The translations under genes and the position numbers were made by a program. The notes beneath the pieces were generated by a model that saw only the letters and a list, made by a program, of their open reading frames with translations, ran no database searches and was not told the DNA's origin. A stretch of DNA of 35,176 bases from Chara braunii. Taxonomy: Eukaryota; Streptophyta; Charophyceae; Charales; Characeae. The DNA lies in NCBI GenBank assembly GCA_003427395.1, contig BFEA01000514.1, positions 696,382 to 731,557 of the forward strand, read 5' to 3'. Positions 1-8,469 of this stretch are shown here, one piece after another; the first letter of the stretch is position 1, and each line of letters starts with the position of its first letter.

Positions 1-33
1 TTTGTGACGATATATATATATATATCCGGGCCG
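1..33 (+). repeat. Copy of 16926-16958, placed here by a chimeric read
   Basis: These 33 bases, including the exact length of the TA run, are identical to 16926-16958, and base 34 also matches. They abut sequencing-adaptor sequence at 34-65, so they are probably not the true left neighbour of base 66. Another genomic copy of the same repeat is the alternative. Confidence 0.75.
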
Positions 34-65
34 CTTATACACATCTAGATGTGTATAAGAGACAG
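34..65. other. Nextera mate-pair junction adaptor remnant
   Basis: The segment reads CTTATACACATCT followed directly by AGATGTGTATAAGAGACAG. These are two Tn5 mosaic-end sequences head to head, as in the circularisation junction of Nextera mate-pair libraries; the first six bases of the 38-base junction are missing. This is library-derived sequence, not genome. Sequence left and right of it was joined by circularisation and should not be treated as contiguous. Confidence 0.95.
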
Positions 66-89
66 CACACACACACAAAGGGGGTCCGA

Positions 90-205
90 AATCCCCTGAC
101 AGGTAAGTCCACTGGGGGGGGGCGGCCCCCAACCGGGTGCCCTGCCTGGCCAGGCCGCCCGGGACCTCCCCCGGGCCCCTGCGGTCACCCGGGCGGCCCG
201 GATCC
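90..205. repeat. GC-rich fragment related to the GC-rich TIR element
   Basis: This stretch of alternating C and G blocks contains CCGCCCGGG and GTCACCCGGGCGGCCCGG-type strings. The same strings occur at the GC-rich end of the TIR element at 30770-31022. No element ends are visible, so this is called a fragment. Confidence 0.45.
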
Positions 206-249
206 CCACTCAGAATAAAACTTTAAAAAAGAAGAAAAAAAAAGAATTA

Positions 250-560
250 GTACTTGATGTGTCTGTGATCCAGGGTGCTCCATGTGTCTCTGACCCAGCG
301 CCCCACGTGTTTCTGATCCAGCGCTCCACTTGTCTCTGGTCCAGAGCGCTTCGTGTGTCTCTGGTCCAGAGCGCTCCATATGTCTGTGATCCAGAGCGCT
401 CCATGTGTCTCTGATTAGCAGTTGACTTGTCTCTGAGTCAGCGTTCCATGCCACGTGTCACTGCCTTCAGGACGCTACTTGTTTCTGACTCAGCAGCGCT
501 CCACGTGGCTTTGACTCAGGGCTGTTTGTGTTTCTGACTTAGCACTTAGAAGTCGTGATT
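250..560. repeat. Degenerate ~25-27 bp minisatellite
   Basis: About a dozen imperfect units follow the pattern GTGTCTCTGGTCCAGAGCG plus CTCCAT. The open frames on the minus strand here (185-454, 210-404) simply read through the repeat and resemble no protein family. Confidence 0.8.
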
Positions 561-597
561 TTTTGCCACGTTGTCTTTTACGATGAACATTCATGAA

Positions 598-765
598 AGA
601 ATTCATTAAGGGGAGGGGGAAAGGGCTAAGGGGAGGGAGAGGGGGAGAGATGGGGGTGAGGGAGAAGGTAGGGAAGAGAGAGGAAGGTGGGGGAGAGGCG
701 AAAAGGTGGGAGAGAGGCGAAAAGGTGGGAGAGAGGGGGGAATGCGAAGGGGTTAAGACAACCAC
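598..765 (+). repeat. Purine-rich tract with ~20 bp direct repeats
   Basis: Nearly 170 bases are almost pure A/G on the plus strand. Near its right end is a short direct repeat containing GAGGCGAAAAGGTGGGAGA. Such tracts can adopt triplex structures; no coding function is suggested by the translations. Confidence 0.75.
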
Positions 766-1109
766 ATTGCTCTGGAGAAAATGGTCATCACGAGTTATGG
801 CCTGAACTAAAATGCCATTAGCTGGCAGCTTGCTTCCTTGGGGCGGGACTTGCGAGTATGACTGGAGCGTGCTACTTGAGCTCCGGGAAGTGATATCCGG
901 TCAGGAAAAGAGAAAATAAGGGGCTACTAGGACATTTTTGGAACGAATCTAACCGCAATTAAGACCCGTTTCAGCTGAGAAAGTACTAGTGCTGAAATAT
1001 ATGCACCAACAGGGGAATGTAGGATGGGTTCTTCTCATTGGTCCTGCACTGCTCGACAACGGTTCTCTACAGCTGTACGTGCGCTGCTGAAGAGTGTTTT
1101 CTCCTCAGG

Positions 1110-1435
1110 TGATCGTGCATTTATGTGGTATATCTACGAGATTGCAGTCAGATTCATCCAGGTCTGGCTGTAATTGCTGGCAGATTTAACACATAACCTG
1201 ATGTAGTTGCAGCTCGTGTACCCTCCTCCGAAGGGGTCTCCTGATTCAGGGGCATAACCAGATATATTGTTGTAGGTCGTGTACCCTCCTCCATTGTGTA
1301 AATCTGATTCTATCAGGACGCGTACTCACAATCTGCTTATCAGTACATAACCAGACATTGTTGCAGCTCCTGTACCCTCCTCCGTGGGGGTCTCCTGTAT
1401 GGGTCTCGTGTACCCTCCTCCGCTGCACAGCTGGA
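1110..1435. repeat. Degenerate repeat block with TGTACCCTCCTCC core
   Basis: The core GTGTACCCTCCTCC (once CTGTACCCTCCTCC) recurs four times. Three copies are preceded by a CATAACC...GTTGYAG-like leader, and two are followed by GGGGTCTCCTG. A segment resembling GCAGTCAGATTCATCC near 1145 also occurs near 31843. Confidence 0.65.
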
Positions 1436-1470
1436 TGTTAGTGACGTGTCTGCTATCCATTGAAAAAATC

Positions 1471-1640
1471 AAGACTCGCCCAGCTCACGTGGCTGAATGG
1501 TGCAGCCGTGAACGGTTGTTGATAAACAGACCTGGGTTCGAATCCTGATGGACTCAGATGACGAAAAGAATCTGAATTTCCTGGGGCTGGTCGTTTTGAG
1601 GATGACACCTCAAGGTCACGCCCTTTCAGGAAAAAAAACA
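1471..1640 (+). repeat. tRNA-derived SINE copy 1
   Basis: The head carries an A-box-like TGGCTGAATGG (1490-1500) and a B-box GGTTCGAATCC (1535-1545) at the spacing of an internal RNA polymerase III promoter. It is followed by a unique body (AATCTGAATTTCCTGGGGCTGG, then GATGACACCTCAAGG) and an A-rich 3' end. The body recurs at 3571-3630 and 32251-32312, supporting a dispersed SINE family rather than a tRNA gene. The tRNA part cannot fold as a full cloverleaf. Confidence 0.75.
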
Positions 1641-1681
1641 AAATTTGCTCAACGTTGGACAAAAAGCAGGAGTGCAACAGA

Positions 1682-2095
1682 CCAGAGAAATCTGTGAACC
1701 GGTTGCTACACTCAGCGTGGACCCGGTTTGCGTATCAGCCACGTTGAGAATCCGATTGAGCCTCTCCTAAAACTTCGGAGGCTAAGGACAGGGCGTCTGA
1801 AGGGGCAGTAGGAAAGAAAGAAAGTCCCATGCCGTGGGGTAGCACTAGGCCCCATCTCTGAACAAAAGAAAAAAAATTGCCCACCCCCAGCCCAGGCGCG
1901 CCCTGTCCCGAGTCCCCTAACTTTTTGGACAGGCTCATTCGGATTCTCCAGATGTACTGGTGGGTTAAGGTGGCTGAAAATGTGTCAGCAAAAAATCAGA
2001 GAAATCTGTGAACCAGCTGCCAATTCCTGGTTGCTAACTCAGCATGGACCCGGTTTGCATGTTGGATTTGAGGTGGGTCAAAATGTGTCAGCAAG
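1682..2095. repeat. Direct duplication, left copy interrupted by a MITE
   Basis: CAGAGAAATCTGTGAACC...GACCCGGTTTGC occurs at 1682-1732 and again at about 1998-2060. Both copies lead into AAAATGTGTCAGCA (about 1977 and 2080). In the left copy the two halves are separated by the element at 1748-1964; in the right copy they are nearly continuous. Confidence 0.7.
1748..1964. mobile_element. TTAA-family MITE with eroded left end
   Basis: The right end reads GTACTGGTGGG next to TTAA (1965-1968), matching the MITE family seen across the window. Inside, GAGAATCCGATTGAGCC at the left and its inverse near 1935-1951 form a subterminal inverted repeat of about 17 bases. The outer left TIR bases are missing. 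Left flank TTGA (1744-1747) is one base from TTAA. The uninterrupted duplicate at about 2060-2085 serves as an empty site. Confidence 0.6.
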
Positions 2096-2099
2096 TGGT

Positions 2100-2814
2100 C
2101 CCCACTCCAACGAACTTCAACTGAAGTGGAGGGCTCTGTAAGTCTGTGTCCTTATGCCCATGCGCATGCCTGGATGACCAAAGAACTGAGAGAAGAACAA
2201 CTCTTTGTTTCTCTTTTTGGTCCTGATTCACCGAAGGCTTCCCTTTTTGCTTCAAGTTAACAACCGTTCTCTCCGGTGTTCCCTCCATGCACATCCTTCT
2301 CCTCCATCCCCATCTCTCCTGTCCCACCTCCTATCTCCCCCAAGAGGAAGAAAACCCTGGTATGCAGTCAGTGTTCCTTTGGGAAAAGAAAGACCTACCA
2401 GTGTGGTCCTCACAATTTTGCGGCAGGCCCGTGTCAGATGGGCATGCAGTTTGTAATATCACCCCGGGTCTCTGTGCTTGGAACCTGATGCCGAATGACG
2501 ACGGTCTTCCCTGAATAGAACTGACGGTCACTATAGCCGAATTTGGGGCAACAGCCTGTCTGGATATAGCATTAGCCACTGTGTCCGTTCTATGTGTAGC
2601 TGAATTTGGGTCTGGATACAGCATTATTGACTCTTCGTTCTGTTTGGGGGAAGACGGTAGCGTGTGACAAAGTTGAGCCTGAACTGACAGGGACACAGGG
2701 TGAAGATTTCAGGCCCAGATGATGTTGTTTGCGATGTGACCCCCAGCCAAAAAAGGTTGTTTGCATTGCAATTCTCCACAACATTTCTTTCTCCAGAGTT
2801 CTTTTGGAGCTGTC

Positions 2815-2815
<1 letters not shown>
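2100..2815. other. No recognisable gene
   Basis: Several overlapping frames of 70-170 codons are open on both strands, but none shows a recognisable domain and they overlap each other and the poly-C tract. I see nothing else definite here. Confidence 0.5.

Positions 2816-2817
<2 letters not shown>

Positions 2818-2856
<39 letters not shown>
2818..2856 (+). repeat. 39-base poly-C tract
   Basis: An uninterrupted run of C on the plus strand (poly-G on the minus). It can form quadruplex or i-motif structures and is prone to length error in sequencing. It also produces spurious poly-Pro and poly-Gly frames. Confidence 0.95.
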
Positions 2857-2858
<2 letters not shown>

Positions 2859-2925
2859 CAAACGGGGCTTGGTACTTAGATTTTGCAGTAGAGCGGAGAG
2901 ACCCTTTTGGCTGGATGCTCTCCAG

Positions 2926-3080
2926 GTTGCCTGCCTGACGACCTGTACATCCCTGCCCTCTGCCTGGCTGATGACCTGTACATCCCCGCCCTCTGCCTGC
3001 CGGAAAAGCCAAACTTTGACTGACTGTTGGTTTAAACCACAAAAGCCAAACTTTGACTGACTGTTGGTTTAAACCACTAC
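2926..3080 (+). repeat. Two adjacent short tandem duplications
   Basis: A roughly 36-bp unit containing GACCTGTACATCCC is duplicated at about 2926-2998. A roughly 37-bp unit containing CCAAACTTTGACTGACTG and ending GGTTTAAACCAC is duplicated at about 3005-3079. Confidence 0.8.
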
Positions 3081-3224
3081 TTTTCCTTAGCCTATTTTGC
3101 AAACCGGTGGCGCTCCCAACCCTGACTTGAATAATGGGGGCATGAGGTGGGGTCTGTTGTGACCTCTTAGATTACCAAAAACACACACGTTAGGGTCCAG
3201 GGAAATGGGTGTTACGTCAACCTG

Positions 3225-3274
3225 CCCTTCCTCCGGCCCTTCCTCCAGCCCTTCCTCCGGCACTTCCTCCAGGC
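3225..3274 (+). repeat. 12-bp minisatellite, four units
   Basis: Four units of CCTTCCTCCGGC type in tandem. On the minus strand it encodes an acidic repeat (EEGLEEGPEEG), without other evidence of a gene. Confidence 0.8.
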
Positions 3275-3310
3275 CGGCTCCGTAACACACCCTAGTGAAA
3301 ATACTAAAAT

Positions 3311-3480
3311 AGGCACATTTGGCTGGCCAGGCTAAAACTTGTTTTTCCTGAATCTTTCAGGAAAGGAGGATTGGATTCTCGCTTGATTGAAAAGTGGCTA
3401 AGATCAAGTGTATTATCTGTTCTGATCAGTTTAATATCTGATCTGCCGTCCATCGGGCCACATTGGGAAAAAAAAAAAGA
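3311..3480 (+). mobile_element. Retroposon carrying U2 snRNA sequence, with flanking direct repeats
   Basis: The unit begins after AGGCACATTTGGCTGGCC (3311-3328) and ends in an A-rich tail (3468-3480). That tail is followed at once by AGGCACATTTGACTGGCC (3481-3498). The two 18-mers differ at one base and look like a target-site duplication. Tail plus duplication is the signature of LINE-type reverse transcription. The second repeat is also the start of the adjoining SINE-like segment, so a composite origin is possible. Confidence 0.6.
3371..3467 (+). pseudogene. U2 snRNA-derived sequence, copy 1
   Basis: GGCTAAGATCAAGTGTATTATCTGTTCTGATCAG... (3396-3442) matches the invariant 5' part of U2 snRNA over about 47 bases with two differences. 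One is in the branch-point recognition element, where GTAGTA reads GTATTA. The match continues more weakly through a stem-loop II-like CCATCGGGCCACA and then stops; the 3' half of U2 is absent and a poly-A run follows. It is therefore a retroposed or SINE-like derivative, not a functional U2 gene. A second copy lies at 18616-18711. Confidence 0.8.
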
Positions 3481-3633
3481 AGGCACATTTGACTGGCCCA
3501 GTTCAGTTGGTACACCCTTGAAATACAGATCTCAGTTCGAATCCAGATGGACTGAGATATGTAAGATAACTTTGCATTTACCTGGTGGCTGGTGACTTCA
3601 AAGATTATATCTCAGGACCGTTGCCCTTTTATT
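3481..3633 (+). repeat. tRNA-derived SINE copy 2
   Basis: An A-box-like CAGTTCAGTTGGTAC lies near 3500-3513 and a B-box AGTTCGAATCC at 3534-3544. The body and 3' end (GATTATATCTCAGGACCG, then TTGCCCTTTT) match the copies at 1471 and 32251. It directly follows the U2-derived retroposon. Confidence 0.7.
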
Positions 3634-3639
3634 CCACCA

Positions 3640-4205
3640 CTATCTTTCGGGCTGTAGTCCCAAGTGAGATTATAATATCGTATACTGCATTCTTGGGGGA
3701 CGCTCCGTCATTGGGCCGAAGTTGGTAAATTTCATTGGCGGCCTTTGTTGCATTTCCCGCCTCCAAAACTCGCGGTGAGGGGCTCGTGGACGATGTGTTG
3801 GAAAGGTAGTGGTGGTTTTAATTAAAAAAAAAGAAGTGGAAAAGAAAATAAAACACAGAAATTTTCCTTGATCTGCTCACTTGTTGGTCTCCGTTCAGAG
3901 CTAGCTCATGACTGGTCTGTATTACGCATCCTCAAGGCAAGGTGCTGCTGTTATGATTTGCTGAATCCCGACTATGTGATTGATTTATGGCTAGGACAAG
4001 GTAGTTTATCGTACGGTTAGACCCCGTAGGAGCAGGTACGGTCAGACCCCGTAGGAGCAGGTCTATCTGACTGACAGGTCTACACCAACTTGTCTGAACT
4101 CCATAGGGTGTGCAGGCTTATTTTCAGTATGTGCTTGTGAAGGGATCCTGAATTCCAGTTTGGTTTCCAAACGTTTTATGGGCTTTGGGAGGGGTATAAA
4201 GGGGG
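3640..4205. other. No gene seen; one short tandem duplication
   Basis: TAGACCCCGTAGGAGCAGGT-like units of about 26 bp are repeated near 4018-4070. Otherwise I see AT-rich sequence with homopolymer runs and nothing recognisable. Confidence 0.6.
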
Positions 4206-4213
4206 GGCCTTAA

Positions 4214-4402
4214 ACCACCATCAGCAGGCAGCCCTGTATCCTTTGCTCGTACACGAGTGCTGGGCCAAAATCTACAGTACTCAGGCCCGGCGGTAGGGGC
4301 TCGGTGAGAAGGGGCAACTATATTCTTTTTTTCACAATAGATTTTATGCTTCGAAAAATGCAGCTTTAGGTTTGTCGATTTAGCTTCGTATGGAGTGGTG
4401 GT
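4214..4402. mobile_element. TTAA-family MITE, left member of a pair
   Basis: It begins ACCACCATCAGC after TTAA (4210-4213) and ends GGAGTGGTGGT before TTAA (4403-4406). It carries no coding capacity. The right-hand TTAA is also the left flank of the next element, so the two sit end to end around one target tetranucleotide. Confidence 0.65.
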
Positions 4403-4406
4403 TTAA

Positions 4407-4602
4407 ACCACCATTACCCCCACCCTCCTAAATTCGGGTGGACCAGTAGCACAAGTTCGTGAGGACTACCGGTAGCACAGTGGGGAGAACCGGCGGAGTG
4501 CCAAAAATGGACCTGCCTGCACCTGCCGGTCGCCACCCCCTCGTAAAACTCGGTCCGTATAGCCAGGAAAGCCGAACTTCCTATGTCGGCGGTAGTGGTG
4601 GT
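4407..4602. mobile_element. TTAA-family MITE, right member of a pair
   Basis: It begins ACCACCATTACC immediately after TTAA (4403-4406) and ends GGCGGTAGTGGTGGT, with a decayed TCAA at 4603-4606. The short frames crossing it (4459-4659, 4466-4720) are not genes. Confidence 0.7.
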
Positions 4603-4811
4603 TCAAAGCATAGTTACCATTGGGCCTTGTGCATGACCAACCTGATCGTGTGGATGTGATTTTCCCCAAAAAAACGAAAAGAAGTGAAAAAAAAACACGT
4701 GGGAAGCAAGTTAGGTGCACTGCTGCTATATAACCTTGGGAGTGGTGCTAGGTAGGTAGGGAAAGGTGAAAGAATTTGAGAGAAGAATAATAGTGTAGTT
4801 AAACGAAAAAA

Positions 4812-4837
4812 GAAAGAAAGAAAGAAAGAAAAAAAAC
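4812..4837 (+). repeat. (GAAA)n microsatellite
   Basis: Several units of GAAA followed by an A run. Confidence 0.85.
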
Positions 4838-4937
4838 AGGGTAGCCATCACGAGTACTGAGTTGTGATGTGTTCGGTATGCTGTCAAGGAATGTCCCAGA
4901 AACAAACTAAAAGCAACACATGAATTGAAGGGACGTG

Positions 4938-5455
4938 ATAGAAGCAGAGTAAAACAGCCAGTCTGTTACAACAATATGGCCCTTTCCGTGTTGAAGAATG
5001 TTTGAACCCATAGTCCGTCGACCTTCCTGTGCGGAACTGACTCTGCGGCATTTGATATTGATTGGTGGGAAATCTCCGACCCAACTGCGGCTCCGAAGGG
5101 AGGTCGTAGGAGCAGAGTAAAACAGCTAGTCAGTCACAGCAATGCGACCCTTCCCGTATTTAAACCACCAGTACACCCGACTTGGCGGCGCTTCTGTGTG
5201 CGCCAAGCTTTGCCGAACCGCCAGGGGCGCACTTTTTGTCTTTTTTGGCTGGCGCCACTGGGCATTGTCGCCCCGCGCCTAGAAGTTCGGAGTAGGCGAT
5301 GGAGTAATTTCCACAAGGCTGGGGGCGTGTGCTGGCGGTTTAAGAACATGTGAAGTTGTGGTGCGTCAACCTCCCCATGCAGACCTGCGGCGTCTGACAC
5401 TGGTGGGTGGGAAATTTCAGAGCCAACTGTGCCTCTGCTTGCACAGCAAGTAGTC
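4938..5455 (+). repeat. Direct duplication, right copy carrying a MITE
   Basis: AGCAGAGTAAAACAGCYAGTC starts units at about 4945 and 5111. Both proceed through TTCCGTG/TTCCCGTA, a GACCTTCC/CAACCTCC segment, GCGGCATTTGA/GCGGCGTCTGA and GGTGGGAAATYTC. In the right copy the element at 5164-5339 separates the two halves. Confidence 0.8.
5164..5339 (-). mobile_element. TTAA-family MITE, complete 176-bp copy
   Basis: The ends are ACCACCAGTACAC at the left and GTGTGCTGGCGGT at the right, inverted, each abutting TTAA (5160-5163, 5340-5343). The minus-strand body shares CGCCAGCCAAAAAAG, GCGGTTCGGCAAAGCTT and CCCCAGCCTTG with copies at 12140, 26593 and 29491. With no coding capacity it is non-autonomous. 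A duplicated segment without the insertion lies at 4945-5100 and reads TTGAAGAATG where the filled site reads TTAA...TTAAGAACATG. TTAA duplications are typical of the piggyBac superfamily; no transposase is present to confirm the class. Confidence 0.85.
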
Positions 5456-5459
5456 ACAG

Positions 5460-6235
5460 CTCTCAACTATCGCTTCTATGCCTAACCACAAAAGTTGAGA
5501 AGCAATGTTTTTTCCCCAAACTTTTTTTTTTGTGTGTGAAAAAAAGTTATGGACAAATTCAGATACCGGGGCCATTACCCGGATTCGGCTTGAGAGTATC
5601 CTCTATGATCTTGAACAAGCTACTGAACTTTGAGACTGATGATGGGAAAATTACGAATGCTTTTTTTTTTACGATCGCTGAACACCAGAAGCAATGTATG
5701 AATGAGAGAACACAACCTTCGGAACAAATTTCGCACAACGCGGAGTCACAGCTCTTGTCTACCACTTCGCTGCCTCATCACCAGAGTTCAAAGAAAATGT
5801 AGGAGAAAACACAATCTTTGCGACAAGTTTCTAAAGGAATACACGTAAAAGAAGAACAAAATTGAGGACCCCTAAAACTACCAAGAGCCCCCCTACAAAG
5901 CGCTGTTTAGAAAAAGAAAAAGATGGCAGAGCTATGGCAGGACCATCCCTGGCACGCGAGCACCACACACGAGGATAACACTTGCAAGGTTCTTTCTGTT
6001 CTTTTGGGGCACACACACCCTCATTCCTCCAATCACCAAATGTAAAGATGATGGATGAATCTTATCGTGAACCAGGCACATGTACGCAACAAACAAAATG
6101 ACACACACACATTCTCCCTTTTCTTCTCCTTCAAGAAAACCTCATCCCGCTTCCAAACTGTCGGTCCATCATCCCCTATCCCAATAAAAAACACGTCCGC
6201 ATTTGCTAATTCTCAACCTACATATTTCCCTTTTT
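5460..6235. other. No recognisable gene
   Basis: AT-rich sequence with several T and A runs. The frame at 5407-5802 has no recognisable domain and spans homopolymers. Nothing else is supported. Confidence 0.5.
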
Positions 6236-6239
6236 TGTT

Positions 6240-6395
6240 AGAGCACGGGCTTGACACCCCGAATTCTGGAACCGCGGAATGAAAAGCGCCCGCCGATCCA
6301 ATTTATCAATGGCAGGCCCGGCGTTTGACGTTTCGCCCCTGTTTTCTTGTGGCGTCCAGTTTCGGGCTGCAAGGCTGGGGCCGTGTACTCGTGGT
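6240..6395 (-). mobile_element. TTAA-family MITE, one end only
   Basis: GGCTGGGGCCGTGTACTCGTGGT ends at 6395 before TTAA (6396-6399). This is the family's CCCCAGCC-containing terminus read from the minus strand. The opposite terminus was not located, so the left coordinate is approximate. Confidence 0.6.
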
Positions 6396-6499
6396 TTAAG
6401 GTTTTTGATTTCTTCCCCACACTTTATGCAAAAGCACCACAGAGCTCACTTTTGCCTTTAGGGTTTTCAGCATTTGCCGAGATTCGAGACTCGGTGCAC

Positions 6500-6640
6500 T
6501 CCAACCAACTGGCGTGCTGCAACTGTATGGACCCCACTTCGGAAAATGTTTGCACAGAGGGCTCTTGTTGATTTGCTGGCCCGCCTTCACTTAGGGCGGG
6601 CACTAGGCTTGCTGGGGCCTTAGCCCAGAACATGTTCATC
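6500..6640 (+). repeat. Dispersed repeat shared with ~30530-30650
   Basis: CAACCAACTGGCG at about 6499 and GCCTTCACTTAGGGCGG at about 6583 recur in the same order and orientation near 30534 and 30617. Weaker similarity lies between them. The family is not identified. Confidence 0.6.
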
Positions 6641-7455
6641 ATGGCAAGGCCCCCTTCTTGAGGGCTCAATCCTCACACTTCGTATTTCAAAAAGAAATTT
6701 CAAAATTCTGAGAAAAATGTTCTTGCACACACTGGCAGCCAGGTACCGACGATTGCGTTGTCGAGAAATATCCGTCTGGATTGGCACCGGAAAGCCCATG
6801 ACCTTCCAGATGTCGGGCCCAACCAGATCCATTGTGGTTGGGCACCCAATTTGGAAAGAAGGGAGTTACCTTGGGTTCTTTAGTTTGGCCTGGATGTAGA
6901 TGTGGCCTTCTTTCGCTCTGTGAGGATTTTTTTTTTTTTTTTTTTTGGAAACCGCCCTCGGGGTACCAGGAGCGAGATCCCACTAGCCATGTATGTGGAT
7001 TAGTGTGACGGTGTGGCATGGGTGGGGAATACGTGGGTGGCAGCGTGAAATAAGGAAAATAAATGCAAAAATTGAAAAAAACATTTCATGACCAAACAAA
7101 TGAAGAAAAAACTGCTAAAAAAGAAAAGAAAGTGCTCTTCTCACAGATGGTGTCTGCTCCAGGCAGGGTGTCAGATGTCAGGGTATGATTCACTGACCAT
7201 GGCCGTGGCAGTCAAGACGACTGCATGTGAGTGGGCGCACAGACCATATTCATTGACAATAGTCTGAGGCTTCCTTGAAATAGGCTGCAGTGCACCCTGT
7301 TCGGTTGTTCTGACCGAAATTCTCTTTGGCAAAGGAGGGCAAGAGTATCTCCACACACCATCTGCTGTAGGTGACGGGATCGAACCCTCCCAAACACCTC
7401 CCAAACCACAATCAATTTCCAGTGATGAAGCCATGCGTCTTTGCCTTCACCGTGA
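6640..7455. other. No recognisable gene; poly-T at ~6928
   Basis: A T run of about 19 bases lies near 6928-6946. A B-box-like GGGTTCGATCCCG occurs on the minus strand near 7376-7388, but no tRNA fold surrounds it. Open frames here lack recognisable domains. Confidence 0.5.
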
Positions 7456-7457
7456 AT

Positions 7458-7555
7458 GAAATGTGCGTGATCATGAAATGTGTGTGATCATGAAATGTGC
7501 GTGATCATGAACTAAAAAAAGTGAAACGTGCGTGATCATGAACCAAAAAAAGTGG
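7458..7555 (+). repeat. Tandem GTGYGTGATCATGAA repeats
   Basis: Five units containing GTGTGATCATGAA or GTGCGTGATCATGAA, spaced 21-34 bp apart. The TGATCA core is palindromic. Confidence 0.85.
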
Positions 7556-7559
7556 TCTC

Positions 7560-8012
7560 GATTTCAAGCACGTTTGGGACCGCCACAGGCCCCCCACAGC
7601 AAAAACGAAAGAAAAACCTACCAATGGGAGAGCAAAAAAAACATCCTTTTCGCTGGCTTAATTCACAAAAAACAGGCTACCGCTGATTTCCTGCCAAATA
7701 CACGATCCCTAACAGTCACACACCTTAAGCAGTAATCCACATACACTCCACACACATCGGTAGTGGGATCTCTCTCCAGGTGGGATGATAAGCGCACCAA
7801 TAGTTCTGTATTTAGTAGTTTTCATTGTCAGACAGCAATAATTTCAATAATTTATATGTATTATAGAATGGTAAATAGGTTTTGATTCAAGGATGTGCCC
7901 TTGGGGGATAAAAAAGATGCTGAAAGGAGGCGAGGGAGAACGGGAGGGGGAAAGCAGTAGCAATGAAGAGCATTCAAGATGCTTTTTTCCTCGTTATTTC
8001 TTCAGCTGAGCA
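7560..8012. other. No recognisable gene
   Basis: AT-rich sequence with A runs. No domain-bearing frame or structured repeat was seen. Confidence 0.5.
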
Positions 8013-8017
8013 TTTAA

Positions 8018-8205
8018 ACCATCAGCACATTTCCCAGCCATTCTTCTCTGATGCGCCTTGCATGCTGTCGCAACTTTCGGGCATTGACAGCTGGAACAAA
8101 ATAGCTGTTGGGGCCACCCAAAACGAGGCCTGCTCCAGTTCATTTTTGTTTGCCTCGCAGAGCATTTGGAGCCCCGGGTAAAAGTGGTTCGGCAGTACTT
8201 GTGGT
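8018..8205. mobile_element. TTAA-family MITE, 188 bp
   Basis: It begins ACCATCAGCACA after TTAA (8014-8017) and ends GGCAGTACTTGTGGT before TTAA (8206-8209). A second family terminus, TCCACCAGTACG, starts directly at 8210, again giving two elements around one TTAA. Confidence 0.7.
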
Positions 8206-8209
8206 TTAA

Positions 8210-8330
8210 TCCACCAGTACGTTGCCCAACCATCTTTTCAGAGACGTAGTGTGCATGCTGCCTCAGCGGGCAGGAACATTTTTTGTCTTTTAGTATCATG
8301 GCAGTTCCTTGCAACCAATTGCGGTCCTTG
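8210..8330. mobile_element. TTAA-family MITE, partial, next to 8018-8205
   Basis: The left terminus TCCACCAGTACG starts at 8210. Internal similarity to the neighbour (CAGAGACGTAGTGTGCATGC versus CTGATGCGCCTTGCATGC) supports a related partial copy. The right end was not found. The long minus-strand frame 8238-8873 crosses this and the next repeat and is considered spurious. Confidence 0.5.
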
Positions 8331-8469
8331 GATCCTAAAGATTTTGCTGAATCTTAGTGGTCTATTGCGTACAGGCCTGCTATTTGATTTCTCACTGCTA
8401 ATCCCTAACTGAGGTGGGCACTGTCCGGATTTATCCCTTTGAGCATTAAACTTTGCACGAATGTGAAAC

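Noticed and set aside
3311-3480. Functional U2 snRNA gene
   Set aside because: The branch-recognition element is changed, the 3' half is missing and a poly-A tail follows the truncated sequence.
7370-7395. tRNA or SINE from a B-box-like GGGTTCGATCCCG
   Set aside because: No A-box, cloverleaf or shared SINE body surrounds it.
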